This document shows, one piece after another, positions 37,065 to 50,570 of a stretch of DNA of 64,000 nt (the first letter of the stretch is position 1; each line of letters opens with the position of its first letter). Source of the DNA: Cucumis sativus (lineage: Eukaryota; Streptophyta; Magnoliopsida; Cucurbitales; Cucurbitaceae). The DNA lies in the NCBI RefSeq assembly GCF_000004075.3, contig NC_026655.2, forward strand, positions 2,418,001-2,482,000. The letters are read 5' to 3'. A program made the translations under genes and the position numbers. The notes beneath the pieces are model-generated. The model worked only from the letters and a program-made list of their open reading frames with translations, was not told the DNA's origin and ran no database searches.

Positions 37065-40000
37065 TTACTGATTGGAAGAGGGGCAGTCAGCAATTGTGGT
37101 ATCATTCTTGATTACCCGACTGTTGTATGATCCACAAAACCCACATTTATGATATAACCAATGGAATCGTGATGTGCCTTTCCGCTCGCAGTCATTGCAC
37201 AATATGTCCTGGATAGCCAATTCATCGTTACACTACTTGCACCTCAAGTTAAAACTCTCAAACAAATATCATTATGGAAGCAATTACAAAGTTGAAACCT
37301 AATGTTTAACCCCAAATTATTCACAGCTTCACTATCATATTGACGAGTTGTTTCAAATTGGATTGACCGGAGAGAAAAATGATTTTCAGAAAAGTCAGTT
37401 TTATTTGAACTCTTTTGATAAAAAGTTGTTTAATATACTTGGAAAAGTCAGTTTATATACTTCTAAAATGACTTATTTTAAAAACTAAACACTTGAAAAC
37501 TTAAACTAACACTATTGTTTTAATTTGTTTTTGCCACCTTGACAGGTAAAATTTCGAAGATCACCACAAACATAATAGTTTTTTAATTTTTTTTTTTTAA
37601 AAACAATAATGTCTCAAAAGCTATCTCATAACGATTACAAGAACGCCAAACAGAGAAGAAATAACAGAATGTACCTGGCAACGATCCCTGTACTCTTCTG
37701 GCAGCTCCTCAGCAGCCAACAAAGCGTCAAGCATGCCAAAATAAACCTAAGCACGTGTTACAAAATAATATGAAAATCCTATTCGATTTTTCATTTTAGT
37801 CTATGTGTAAATCACAACCTAAAAGCTCTTATAAGTCCCATCTGGCATCATCGCAAGTTATACAAACTTGACACGTAAAAAACAATTTAGTCAAACTACC
37901 CAAACCTAATAAAACGTGAGAGAAATTATGAACAGAGTAAACCACATTACAGCTACTTTTTTCTAACCTTACTTACCGAAGATCAAAACCAAAGAATTTA
38001 TACCCAATATAAAGAAGCATCAAGTAAGTATGCGTAGTTGTCCCCCAGAAAACACTGATCTATAACAGTGTAATAACAGTCTCAGTATTTACTAAACGAA
38101 GAACTGACTGCCAATATTTCCTTAGCTTGTGATTACATTGTTATTTATCAGTGTTTTCTAGCAAACAACGAAAATACTACTTAACATGAGATTAAGTGGA
38201 GTGATGGGACACTTTACAGAATAAAAGATAGAATAAAAGGCAATACCAACTAAGTTTCAGATCTACTTTAGAGATAGTGAGTTGTGGCGAAAGCTATTTA
38301 GTGCAAAGCAAAAGTTGGAGGAAGGTGATAATCGTAATAAGAATTGAAAGGTTGAGGTGGCTAGAAATTGGAAGGCAAGTAATTGATATTAAACTACAAT
38401 CAACGTTTCAACTATTGTATTTCCAAATAAGTAGTAAGAACCCTCACACTTTGTTCTTGACAGAAATATCCGAGCTAAAAATAACCTCCCTTTAAGGACT
38501 TCATCCTTGAACAAAGTTCAGTGGTTTAAGTGCACCCCCCAAATTAAGTTAGAAAAAAGGTTGTGTAGGTTGATCATAAGAACATGCGAGACAAAATAAA
38601 CATAATATATCAACAAAAGAGTTCAAAAAGTTCCCTTACCGCCATATCTCCCAAGGACTTGCTACAAATAGGACAGGTATAATGGCTGCAAGTGTACGCC
38701 TACAAGCACAATAATGTCATCGAACATCAATATTTCAAACTCATTCTACAGAAGAACACACCAACTAACCAAAGTTCATTTAAATTATCCAAAAATAATT
38801 CAAACCTGAAAGCAGGCTGAATGCATGTAATGACCACAAGGTAGTGGTCTGACTGTTGCACTGGATGTAAATAAGAAATCACAGCAGATGGGACAATTCG
38901 TTTCTAAACTTTTCTCCAGGCACTTATGGCTCTCCAGCTTTATCCCAAGGCAACAATTGCAAATCATGCAATGGAAAAAATCAATCCCAAGACCCTTCCC
39001 AACACGGCATAAGTTGCAAAATGGGCAATGATACACAGCCCTGAAGCACAATTGTGACGATCAGAATTCATCAGTAATTTTTAGGGATTTATAGTTAATA
39101 TAAAGAGAGCATTATCCTTTTCAGAAAGTAGAAAGAGAAAAATAAAAGATTTAGCAAGACCCCTGTTCTTCTAAAAACACTTTACTAAAAAACTAAATAA
39201 GAAATGAAATTCTTTGATGACATGAAACTACAAGGCAAGAGTCAACAAACTGGATGAGTTAAAACATTTCCATTGGTACAATCCGATAAAAGAGGATAGC
39301 TACAAAAGACATTCTGTAAGACATTCAACAAGGTCACAGGAACAAAATTCTCCCATCAGTTGAATCTTGGAATTAGATCAACAATGAAATCAGTAGCCTA
39401 AATCAGTATTTTGAAAATTTGCGGTCAGGTGGGTGCTCTGGCTATTTTTGTGGGTGCTACGTGGTAATATTTTGACTTTTCCTGAGTTTGGTCATTTTAG
39501 TACTAGATTCGAGCTTTCTTGGGTTAATCTTTTTTGGATAGATTTGTCATTTGAGTGTCTTTGTAGGTAGGCCTGAATACATTATCTAGATTTTGATTGT
39601 TTTTTCGCCTAAATATACACTAACTTTCAGCCCTGATAGGAACTATTGTAAGATAGTCTTTAGCAGTTGAAGTTCAAGTATGCCTGATCTAGTCCCGACT
39701 TCATCTAGACATTCAAGTCAGCTCATGAATCTGAGTTGCAGTAACCATTCATCAATCCCTTTGCAGAACGCAAGTATATGACGGGGAAAAAAATGATATC
39801 CAGTCTTGAGAATGGAAAATTTCATGAAATATTCACAATGAAAAAAATAATCTGTATCTGACGTTATGTGCAAAAATTTTCATACTAACGTCACTTGTTA
39901 GCCAACTTGTTTGCCATGTCAGGTCTTATCAAGCAACAGATATAATATCATGTTTCTTAAACTGATAAAGTATCAGAATTTGTACCTTTCATCATCAAAA

Positions 40001-43000
40001 AATTTGCAAATATTACAATAGTATTTCGCCATTGACAATCCATTGCAAGAAGGGGTTGTGCATATTGACCCAACTGGTTGGATAGTTAGGCAGTTCATAC
40101 ACATCATCTCTGATGTTGCTTTCCTAAAATCATGGGACTGAATATCAGAGGGAGAAAAGCTCAATTGAATGTGATTTAAATCCTGAAACAATACCTGTCC
40201 ATTGAGTGGTCGCTGACATTGTCATGACAGAATCGACAGGTAAACAACTTTCCACAGCAAGCAGCAAGAAGCTTGCAGTTTCTTTTGTAATGTTCACACC
40301 CGAACTCTTTTTTCTCCGCACAGCGAAAAGATGCCGTTCGTCCTGTTACATCTTCACCATTGGAATTATCTTCTATATTTGCTTGAGGTAATTTCTGCTG
40401 CGCAGCAATCCAGCGACTAATTCAAAACAATAGCATGAAATTAACTTTAACTGCATTGGCATAGAAACAAATTGCAGGAATGCGTACTATTCAATTTGGA
40501 GTAAGATAAACAACATAGTGGACAAAAAGATTAAGATAAAATATTATATCAAACCACACCTGGTCATAAGATTCTGAACGAGATATGCTTTTCTCCTTGG
40601 ATCAAGAGTCGAGTCCTGATAAACCTTTCTGATTTCTGATTCAAGTTCATTTTGGTTCATGCGGAAAATATCTTTCCAACCAGGCTTGAACATTTGATCA
40701 TTTTGGTCCAAGCTCTCAATCAGCCCAGAATCTGGAAAAAGAGAGAGATGTGTGATATTTTTTTCTTCACTACTGAACAATTGAGGAATTGTCTAACATA
40801 AGTGTGAAAGCAATATAATATGCCACAAACCTTTTTGAGCAACACAAGCTTCCAATGTTTCACCATTTATGGTAGACGAAGCAGCCCCTCTCCAACATTC
40901 ATTGAGCCATTCATTGAACATGGTGTTTTTTGTGGCCTGCTTCCATGTATCCATCAAAGTATTCTGTTCGTCCTGGGTAAGTGCTGATGTTACCCATGGC
41001 AACATTGACTGGAGAACTTCAGCACCTGTGGTTCCAATGATACGGCCAACTATTTTGTCTTGCTCTTCCACGGAGAAGTGTTTTCCAAACAGCGGCCAAA
41101 GTTCAAGTTCTTCCCTATATATATGCTGATCCAGAGTAACTCTTATAGATTTGCACATTCCTTGAAGCTTTGTAGCAAGCTCATTGTACTTTCTATTACA
41201 ATCCTCCCCCACCATATTAACGGACCCAACAACACTTCTGGAAAAACTCCCATCCAACGGTACCTCATGCAAACTTTCATGGAGGACTGAAATCTCAGAC
41301 AGAACACACGAAATGTCCTCAAATAATTTTTCCTCCTGCTTATGGTCTAGTGTATATGAGTGACTTACATTGTGCAATGTCTCTTTGGATTCCAGAGCAG
41401 GAAATACAATATCATCTTCAGCATTACTATGTGCTCTATATAACCCCCATAGAAGGCGAAATCTTCCAATAAATGGCCGGAGAAATGTTCCATCACAATC
41501 ACTAAGTTTTCCAGATTCCACATCTAAATATTCCAAGTCTTTGCGTATAGCTTTGTGAAATTTAAAAATAGTATCAATTGGACGTCCTGCAGACCCAACA
41601 TCAGAAGAGCCACAATCTGTTTCCCATGAGAAAAGGCTGGAATTGAGAGATGGTGCACAAGAGCTGGGAGATAAGGATCTCATAGACTTGGATGTGAAAA
41701 TAGAACTTAACCCCAGATTCTTGATGTTTACTCCCAAAGCTGGAACACGGCAGGACTGATCACTACAACACTGTTTCTGGACATTAACAGTCTCTGAAGC
41801 AATACGGCCATCACAGCTTCCACATGGCAATGGTACATTTCGTATGGTGAGCCTCTTGACATTAGCATTAGTTTCGTTATCTGATTTTGAACCTTCCCTT
41901 GCAGCCAATGCAGGGGCACATGAACAAGATGATTGAACAATGTCTTCTTCAATGTCGGTAAGCCTTTTAACTGCACAACAGCCAACTGCTCTCGAAGACA
42001 AGCACAAACCATTATTACGGGCTTTGCAAGCCCAACCAGAAAAGAGCGTCACCAGAGCAGTATCTTTAGCTGGAGCTGATTCACAGAATTATATGCTATC
42101 AGTAACAAAACGTATATAATAAACATTTACAATAAAACGGATCCTGAAAAGAACGAACAAATTGGTTGCATCTACCTGCCAACTGAATGTTCTTGAGAAT
42201 ATCTCTAGCTTCATCTTCTTTCACCGATCCTACCAACCAGGGCAGGACACGTTCAATCAATTTCAAAGGCATCATGCACAAACTTTGATATAACAATTCC
42301 CGTTGCCTCTTGAAACTGAAGTGCTTTCTAGCAAGTGGAAGAACCTAAAAGCCAAGGGAAACAATACAGCTTCAACTAATATTTCAGAAAATACAAGACA
42401 TTCATTTTCAAGTTATCACATTTATTGTCTATAAAGGCACTCTTCTATTCATTCATGGAAATTGATGTTTGTATAATACTAGAGTATGAGTACAAGGAAT
42501 TTGTTGACGGTTTAAGCCACTCATCATAAAATTTCAATAAGATGTCATAGCAACTGAGAAGTTGCACCTGAACTTCTTCATTATGGAAGTGCCTTTTAAT
42601 GGTATCCATTATTTGATCAGCATGAGAACACAACTTCACGTAAAACTCAGCTCTTGAAGTAGAACTAGCCCCTGCACTTTGAATATTTTCAATCAGGCAC
42701 CTAAACTCATTGAATTGACTTTCTTCTTCAGCATGCTCCTGGAGAAAAGAAAACTCTCCATCTACTGCAGGAAAGATTACCTTGTCCTCAGCAATACTGT
42801 GATGAGAAAAGAGAGGTGAGTAATACAAGTTTGGTTTAATAAGTTCAAGAAAATAGTTGAATAAATATGAACAGTGAGCAATAACATTTTAAACGAAAAT
42901 GTATTACATATCAAATTGTGAAGTATATGTACGTACTTAATTAAAGAAACTTTTCAAAGAACTATTAGCATAATCATAAAAGAGTTTTTCACTTTTATTT

Positions 43001-45917
43001 CTCTAGCCGCAATTTTCTTTTTTTTTTTTTTGTTTTTAGCACTTTCTATGAGATAGGTGCTATAATCTTTTTCTGGCATACTCTTAACCATCTGTGCAAC
43101 AAAGAGCAAGAATAATTTACCTATGAAATATGCAAACTTCAGCAATGAATTGCAACCTCTCGTTAAAAGTTGATAGATTACTAAAGTTCCCAGAAAGTTG
43201 TATCTTCCTAGCTTCCTCAGCTATGTCATTCAACTCTCTTTTGATGGCATTGTGCCAGAACAGTATTTCATTGATTGGATGAGTTACCGCATAATCCGAT
43301 ATATCATCACTTGACTCTACGTATTTTCTTTTTCCAGGGCTCGTCAATGCACAAGCACAATTTACATTTTCGGTTTGATGATTTGATGTATCAGTAGTAG
43401 GATCTGTATGATAGTCAACTAGAGAATCACCAAAACAACTTGTTGATACATCGCCACAACTTCTCGCTTCCATCCAAGTAAATATGACCTTGAATAAAGA
43501 GTATCAGTAATAGGCTATACATAAAATTGGCAAATCAGAATAAAGAACCCAAGTAAAACCTATACCTGTTGGAGAAGCTTTTCCTCAGGGACTACTTTAA
43601 TTAAACATTTCTGTAGATCCTGAAATTCATCAGATGAAACAGATGATGAAAGCCAAGGGAGGAATTGAGCCATCATGTACACAGGAATACTGCAAAAGAA
43701 CTGCCAAACAAGAGATGCTTGCTCTTCCAAGGAGAACTTTTCTATAAGCAAGGGAAATACCTGGAAAATGAATATAGTGAAGCTCCAAAGAATATATATA
43801 TCAGAAAAAGTGCATATGGATCACTGGAAATACAGGAAAAGTATATCACCTCATAAAGCATATTAGTTTCCTGTCCCTTTTAAATAAATTTCCACAGACA
43901 CTTAAATATCTCTCACCCAGTCTCTTTTAATTATACCAGATAAAAGATATGTTGAATTCAAATTTTTTATTACACATACTTGGCAAGAACGTGGATTGGT
44001 AAGATATTATTGGTACCATAAATTAACACCATCTACTCTTTCTTGAGGGTTGAGTGTGCAAAATTCATGTATTTCTTCAACGGAATTAAGATCTTAACTA
44101 CTATTAAACACTGCATTTTCAAGATGGAACTAATTAGTGATCAGAGATTTCCATAAGATACTAGGGAGACATGGGCTGCCATGATAGAGTACCTGCTCTT
44201 CTTCCTTAGCCATATGCTGGCTCACAGATGTCTTTAGGGCACCAGTGCAGGACGCTAACTCCCTTGGGAAGCTTTCATCATTTTGTGTATTACAATTAAG
44301 AAGCTCAAAAAGATGATCAAACAAATTGCTTTCACCCTTGTGTTCAAGGGAATATGTCTGTGCCACATTCTTCACACGAATATCAAGGGCAGGAAAAATG
44401 ACCTGCAAGTCCAAATTTATGTTTCAGAAGTAAGGACCGTTACAGCAAGAAGGAAGAAAATGAACAGAAGAAATAAGAACATTTTAATATCCTTCCCGGA
44501 AACAAGCTTTATGTCTGTTAATTTCGGCTGTTCTCCCACAGAGGGGGTTTTTGAACCCTATGGCTCTTTTTATACAATATAGGATTAAAAGAAAAGCTCA
44601 ATGTTGCAAAATAATATCCCATGGCTGGTTGCAGCCTTCATAAGACAGCTTCTAATTCACTCCTTTTTGAAGCAGGAAGCAGCAAAAGTGACTAGAAATT
44701 CATAGTTCGTCAAATAAAAAAACCCAACAACTTGCTCTTGTCCTGATAGCTCCTTTCATATTTAATTTAATGTACAAGCTCACTATTGTTGAAACCTCAG
44801 TATTCCTACCATCCCTCCGAACTATATTCAGTTGAAATATTTCTTCACAAACATCAGCAGAGTTCCTGCTTTGATTGAAGTACAATAGTCATACCAGATA
44901 CATTTTCAATTTCAATTTCAATTTTTTGAGTTCTCGGAAATGAAGACTGATGCAAAACAAAGATAAATTTTCATTCATGAAATCCACAAAGTATCAAAAG
45001 GCATTAGAGAACTCAGAATGCAACTAAACAATTAAGCAAGAACACAACAAGAATCTAAATCAGGAAAAGTAGAGCACGACAAGGCTATATAAACTCTTAC
45101 GTTCAATTATTCTTCAATTCTACTTTCCTCCAAAAGAACAATTTGTTTATTGACTGACTTATATCGTATAGACAACGAAGATAGGTTAATTAAGCTGGGG
45201 CCTGGAATAAACGGACATCAGAATCCAGTAATTATCCTAAAGAAGATTGTCAAACAAGGTCGAATCGTCTTTAACAGGAAAGGAAATGAGATCTACTGAA
45301 CAGTTGTCACATGTTTCAACCAAAGTATCACACACAAGCAACGATTTATGTACCATTGAACAAGAAAAAAACAAAGCGGATTTATAGTTTTGGTTCTGAA
45401 GAAAATTTCAATTACTAGGCAGAGGCAAGTTCAATTACCACATTTCCTTCCTTACGAATGAATACAACCGCACGGGAAAAAAAGAAGGGAAACATTCGAC
45501 GGAAGTTAATTGATAATGCTAGGTTCTAAAGAGAAGCAAAGGAGTAAAAAATTAGCGACACACGTACAAGTGCAAAACCGTACGGAAATGGATCAGAAAT
45601 TTCACCTCGTCTTCAGCATTGGAGTGGTGCTTGTAAATCGATCTCAAAAAATGGTATCGTTCAAATAGCGGCCGAATATCTGCTCTCTGCCCGGTGGCAA
45701 ACGCCATAGCCAACCGGTGAAGCGTATCAAGCTCATTACGAATTGCTTTGTGGAAGAAAAGGAAAATAAGAATCGGAGACTGTGGCTGAGAACTCCTCAA
45801 ACAATCATTAGGCGAGGACGGAGACGAAGCGGAATCCATTTTATTTACAGAATTAGCCAAAAAAGCCACTCCTCCGCCACCGTCCCTATGGTGTAGCCCT
45901 GTCAACGGCGTCGCCAT
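37065..45917 (-). CDS. BTS: BRUTUS-like hemerythrin/RING E3 ubiquitin ligase
   Basis: Iron-binding E3 ligase of 1256 residues; Arabidopsis BRUTUS is almost the same length and restrains the iron-deficiency response by destabilising bHLH factors such as ILR3. Fourteen exons: 45917-45606, 44402-44193, 43760-43566, 43488-43121, 42796-42568, 42344-42176, 42075-40831, 40731-40560, 40416-40195, 40123-39986, 39040-38806, 38699-38640, 37746-37675, 37208-37065. Three hemerythrin domains keep their His/Glu ligands: His56, His98, Glu102, His125, His167, Glu171; His318, His361, Glu365, His383, His431, Glu435; His668, His710, Glu714, His739, His812, Glu816. A CHY zinc finger starts at Cys1007-x-His1009-Tyr1010, followed by CTCHY cysteines to about 1127. 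The RING runs from Cys1136 to Cys1177 (Cys1155, His1157, His1160, Cys1163, Cys1174 between). A zinc ribbon (CNDCERKG, then [10 protein letters not shown]) fills the last exon. All phases fit. Orthology to BTS rather than the shorter BTSL proteins follows from the third hemerythrin domain and the N-terminus. Confidence 0.96.
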
Positions 45918-46290
45918 GTCCCTAAAAGGTCCCCCTTAGCAAGAAGTCTCCTCTGAAATTCCGACCTATATCCAACGCCTCCTTCACCAAAAAATCTTCT
46001 CGTTACGGTTAGAGCTCCCAGTTTTGTGCTGCTGCAGGTCTGTGGGTGTGTGTTCCTCAATCTGAATTCTTACAATTACTTTCGGCCTTTTCATGTAACT
46101 TTCTCTCTCTAAATCTTTTTTATTATCTGTTTGGTATTATTCAACGGAGAAGAAAGGGTAGGCCTTGGGTTACCAACTTACGGTGGTGTCGATAAGAATA
46201 AACAAGTATGGTCGAAGGGGTTGGAGAGAGGGAAGGGTTTTATACTCCCCTCGCTGAAACGTGGACCCTAATATTGCCACCCTGGATGCT

Positions 46291-46340
46291 CACGTCACCT
46301 CTTTCGGCTCACGTGATACCATTGCCTGCCACGTTCACGG
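46291..46340. promoter_or_regulatory. G-box and ACGT elements upstream of BTS-like gene
   Basis: CACGTCA at 46291, a perfect CACGTG at 46310-46315 and CCACGTT near 46331, about 375-420 bases upstream of the BTS-like start codon. In Arabidopsis BTS transcription rises under iron deficiency through group IVc and other bHLH factors that bind such sites. The link here is inferred from position. Confidence 0.4.
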
Positions 46341-47410
46341 CTTGTGTCAAATATCATTGCCTCGTTCATACTTCCCCACTACACACACAACATTTCGCCT
46401 CCTCCTCCTCCTCCTTCTCCTCCCAATTGCTACCACCCTTTCTTTGCCACAATTTGGAACGTCTGACTTGATGACAGAGGTATAAATTGATATTTGTCAT
46501 TTTTTTTAACTTCAAAAGAAGGTAAATATTATAATAATATGAATATTTTTTTTAATTTGATTTTGATTCACTTTCTTTTTACAATATAAGTTTTATAATC
46601 GTTTGGATTCATCGTTAGAAATAAATTATATAATGAAATATTTGATTCTTACTACTCGCTCTTAGTTTTCTCCATCTCGCTTCTTACGTCGTGGAGCAGT
46701 CAACCATTGGATTTTCATTACTGTTTGTCTTTCCTTCTATAAAAGTTGTTGATTAATTCATATTCTTCTTCTTCGTAGATGTCGAGTTTTTGTAATTTCA
46801 TGCTTTATGTTAGTTATTATATCTTGTCATTTCATCTTCTACATTGTTGTATTATAAATCGGTTTCTACAAACACTTCCTTAGGTTAGACCAAGTAAAAA
46901 AAAAAGAATATGTGAATATAGGTGGAGAGAAGATGTTTTAACAATGACAATTATTAGCAATGATGGAGAAGCAACTAACCAAAATCGAGAGGAAAGAACT
47001 TAGTCTCACACATACACATGCACTACGGATTTCATTTTGTACTTTTACCTTCATCATGACATAAACAAAACATTACAAAATTAAACTTTTGAAAATTAGG
47101 TGGGTCCATCGTGTGAGAAGGTCACACATACACTTTTTTTTTACAAGTTTTTATTTTTAAAAAAATGAAAATCGAAGTATACTAATCAAACTAATTATTT
47201 TGACATATGTCAATTAGAAATTTAAATCAATTTTTTTTTCAAAGATGTAGGACCAAGGTTGATTGATTTGAATAATCTATTTAAGATTTGTATTAATAAA
47301 AATAATATTTTGAAGAAATAAAGTTCGTATAATTTTCTCAAAAAAGATTTTTTGAAAAATGAGAGGTATATATCTCCCTTTTATAAAAATATTTTGACTT
47401 AGACGAAAAT

Positions 47411-47437
47411 AGTATGGAATATTTGTTTAGAGTAATT
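47411..47437. repeat. Left copy of 27-base inverted repeat
   Basis: This 27-mer (beginning AGTATGGAATATTTG) is the exact reverse complement of 50454-50480. Weaker similarity continues outward on both sides (CTWAGAC about 15 bases away). Confidence 0.85.
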
Positions 47438-50400
47438 ACAATACATCTTTAGCCTTCAAATTTCTTTTATAGCTTTTTTGCTTTCATTGTGCTCTTATAT
47501 CTATGAGCTATTGTTCCTTTTTTATTTTGTCTTTTTCTTTTTCTTTTTTCTCTATCTTATTAGTTGTTTCTTAGCCTTTTATTTTTATTGTTATTTTTCT
47601 TTTTGTTTCTTGCTAGAATTGGCTCTCTATTTTACATTTTTTTAAAAAGCTATGATATATATTGTTTAAGAAAAAATAGATATATCTATCTTTTCTAATA
47701 GTTTTTTATGAAGAATAATTAAAAAAAAAAAACACACACACACAAATTTTTAAAAAAAACGTACCACATTTGATTTGAATTTTTTTTATTGTATTTTTAA
47801 ATAAGTTTGTAAATAGAAAAAGATTAAGGAAAAAAAATAGATTTTACATCTTTCTAATAAGTTTAAATATTGTTTTTCATAAACTATTAGAGTATGTCAA
47901 ATATATTGTTTATTTTACGTGGATTTATGTAATTTCTCTATAAATAGTTCCTCATTTGTAACCTTTGGTAATGACAGTTAATACAATTCTCTCTATTTTC
48001 CTTAATAGTAAGAAAGACTGCAGCAGAAAATTACCTTACGAGTTTTTTTTTCCTATTATTATTATTATTATCGTCATCATTTTTTAATACAACAATTATA
48101 GGTAGGGTTTAGTTTGAACCTTCAACCTATGAGGATAAAACCCGTGTCAGCACTACTATGTCGAGCTTTCTTTAGCCACAATGTATACTATACCAGATTC
48201 ATGAACAATTGTTGAGAAAAAAAAATCAAATTATTATAATGAATAATAATGAGAAAGAAGAATTGAATAAATTAATTGTTTTTTAAAGGTAGAATGGTCC
48301 AATTAATTATCATTAGTTTTACAAATATATAATCATATGTCTATCATTCTACATTTCAATATCAAACATGATTGTCTTGTAATTAATTTTGTACGATGAT
48401 TAGATTCATTCATCTATATATTTGAACAAAAAAATTAATTAAGTTTAGTTTTGTTCTTATGTTTAAAGCTTTTTATTTGAGATGATTTACAACAATCAAT
48501 AGTTCTATCGAAACAATTAATAAATTATAAATAGAGAAAAGCGAAATAGCAATTGAGAAAATAAATTTAGCATATCGTTATGCACAACAAAATCATTTCT
48601 TAACAAACACGATATTACTAAAAATGATTCGAGAGGAATATGATATTACATCAACCTTTTATATTATTTATAAAGTACTCATTCATTATCTTTACGAGAA
48701 TTTAATGTTATATCTTAAAATGTTTTTATTGACCATATAAAGTGTAATGAAATCTTTACAAGATTCTTATTGATGATAGGTATTTTAAAATAATTGTTTT
48801 TTAGTAATTTAAATGAAATAATATGTTACATGTATGACTTGTATGAACAATAATAATACAAAATTATAGTAGAGTTAAATGAGAGTTCTTATTATACATT
48901 ATTATACAAATAAAATATGAGCCTATATGAGGTAAGTTTTTAAAGAAAAGTATGGTTGAAATAAGGCCTCATCCATGCATTTTTCATATTCCATCTCGTT
49001 TTATTCAATCTTGTCAACGTAACATGTATACATCCAACTTTTATATTACAGACAATAAAGAAAATTGAGTTTATCATATGGTATTGACGTGACCTTTATC
49101 TCAATAGATCTGAGGTTCAATCTCTCATTCATAGTTGGTTGTTGGTTTTATCTTTAAATACTTGAACGGTTTTATTATTCTTAAATATTTGATTGTCAGT
49201 TTTATTTTTAAATACTTGGTTTGTTTACTCGTGAATTTTTAATATATTATTTAACTAAATTAATAGAAAACTATACATAACTATAACACTTTTTTAAAAA
49301 TTAAGGTTAGAAAATTTGAATTACAAACCATTTAGTTTTTAAGACATACAAATTTCAATTGAACTTGCTGATGTAGACATTATCAACTTTAAAGTGAAAT
49401 GTTTTTTTTTTTCTCATATTATTTAAAAGTTTAGTTAAACACTATGAGTTCAACGAAACGATTAAAGATTTGAATATCGTGCACAATTCACGATTGATCT
49501 CTAAAAATATATGAAGATGAACGAAAAGGTACAAAGTTAGGTTTTGTTGGGTGGTGTCCTCACCATCAACGTGAAGCAAGGGAGGTTAAAATATGGCGAC
49601 ACATGAAACATATTTTATGGTATAGACTTTTCCCCGAATAATTGTTATTAAGAAGAAATGATCCGTTTATTTTTTTAGATCATCCATTACCGTTATGCTT
49701 TGATTGAATTTTGGAAACTTGTAGCCAATTATTTGGTTTTCGACTTTTGACCTCTTCCCTTCTCCAACGTCATTTTGGAAAAACTGTCGAACCTTTTCTT
49801 TATTATTTAATTTTTGAATCGGTAATGATATAAAATTGATTTTTTTTAATAAAAAACAAATGAGATAGAAGATTTAAACCTACAGCTTCTTAATTTTTAT
49901 ATACATTAATGTTGAGCTATTGTTAACAAAAAAAAATAATAATAACTTAAAGTTCTTTTTTAGCTCTACAATATATGAAAGTGAAGATTTCAATTTATGG
50001 TGTGAATAAGAGAAGAAGAGATCCAATGATTATAACTCTAAGTATAATTTTTTTAAAAAAAATATATATATATAAAGACATTAATAAATTTTAAATATCA
50101 CAATTATGATATAAATAAAGATAAATAGTAATTTATTTTAATGTATAGCATGATTAGACTATAATCTTTTACTCTATTTCATAATTTCCTTTGAAGTTAT
50201 TTTTTCATTAGAAATAATTATTATACAATTGTATTTTAAATGGTTTAATTTATATAGCATATCTACCGTTATTAGTTAAATCAAACTACATCTTTTTTAA
50301 TTATTTAATTATCTTTAGTTGAATAATATGTGATTAAGAATTAAATTTTTTACACGAACAACCATTTTCAATACCTATTAGAAATAGAGGTGATTAAACT

Positions 50401-50453
50401 ATAATGAATTCGTAAATTATTTTTTAAAAAATAATTGCATATTTTTTTTTAAA

Positions 50454-50570
50454 AATTACTCTAAACAAATATTCCATACTATAAATAGTGTCTTAGATAA
50501 TTTCAACTTTAGACGTTTTGTAATATTTCATAGTAAAGAAAATAAAGAACAACTAAGACACTATTTATAG
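50454..50570. repeat. Right copy of inverted repeat plus 18-bp hairpin
   Basis: 50454-50480 is the right copy of the 27-base repeat. Overlapping its end, 50479-50496 and 50553-50570 are perfect 18-base reverse complements (CTATAAATAGTGTCTTAG and its partner), separated by 56 bases, so the segment can fold as a hairpin. Confidence 0.85.

Noticed and set aside
46208..46471. 87-codon frame divergent from the BTS-like gene
   Set aside because: Lies in the promoter region, has no domain, and overlaps another equally long frame.
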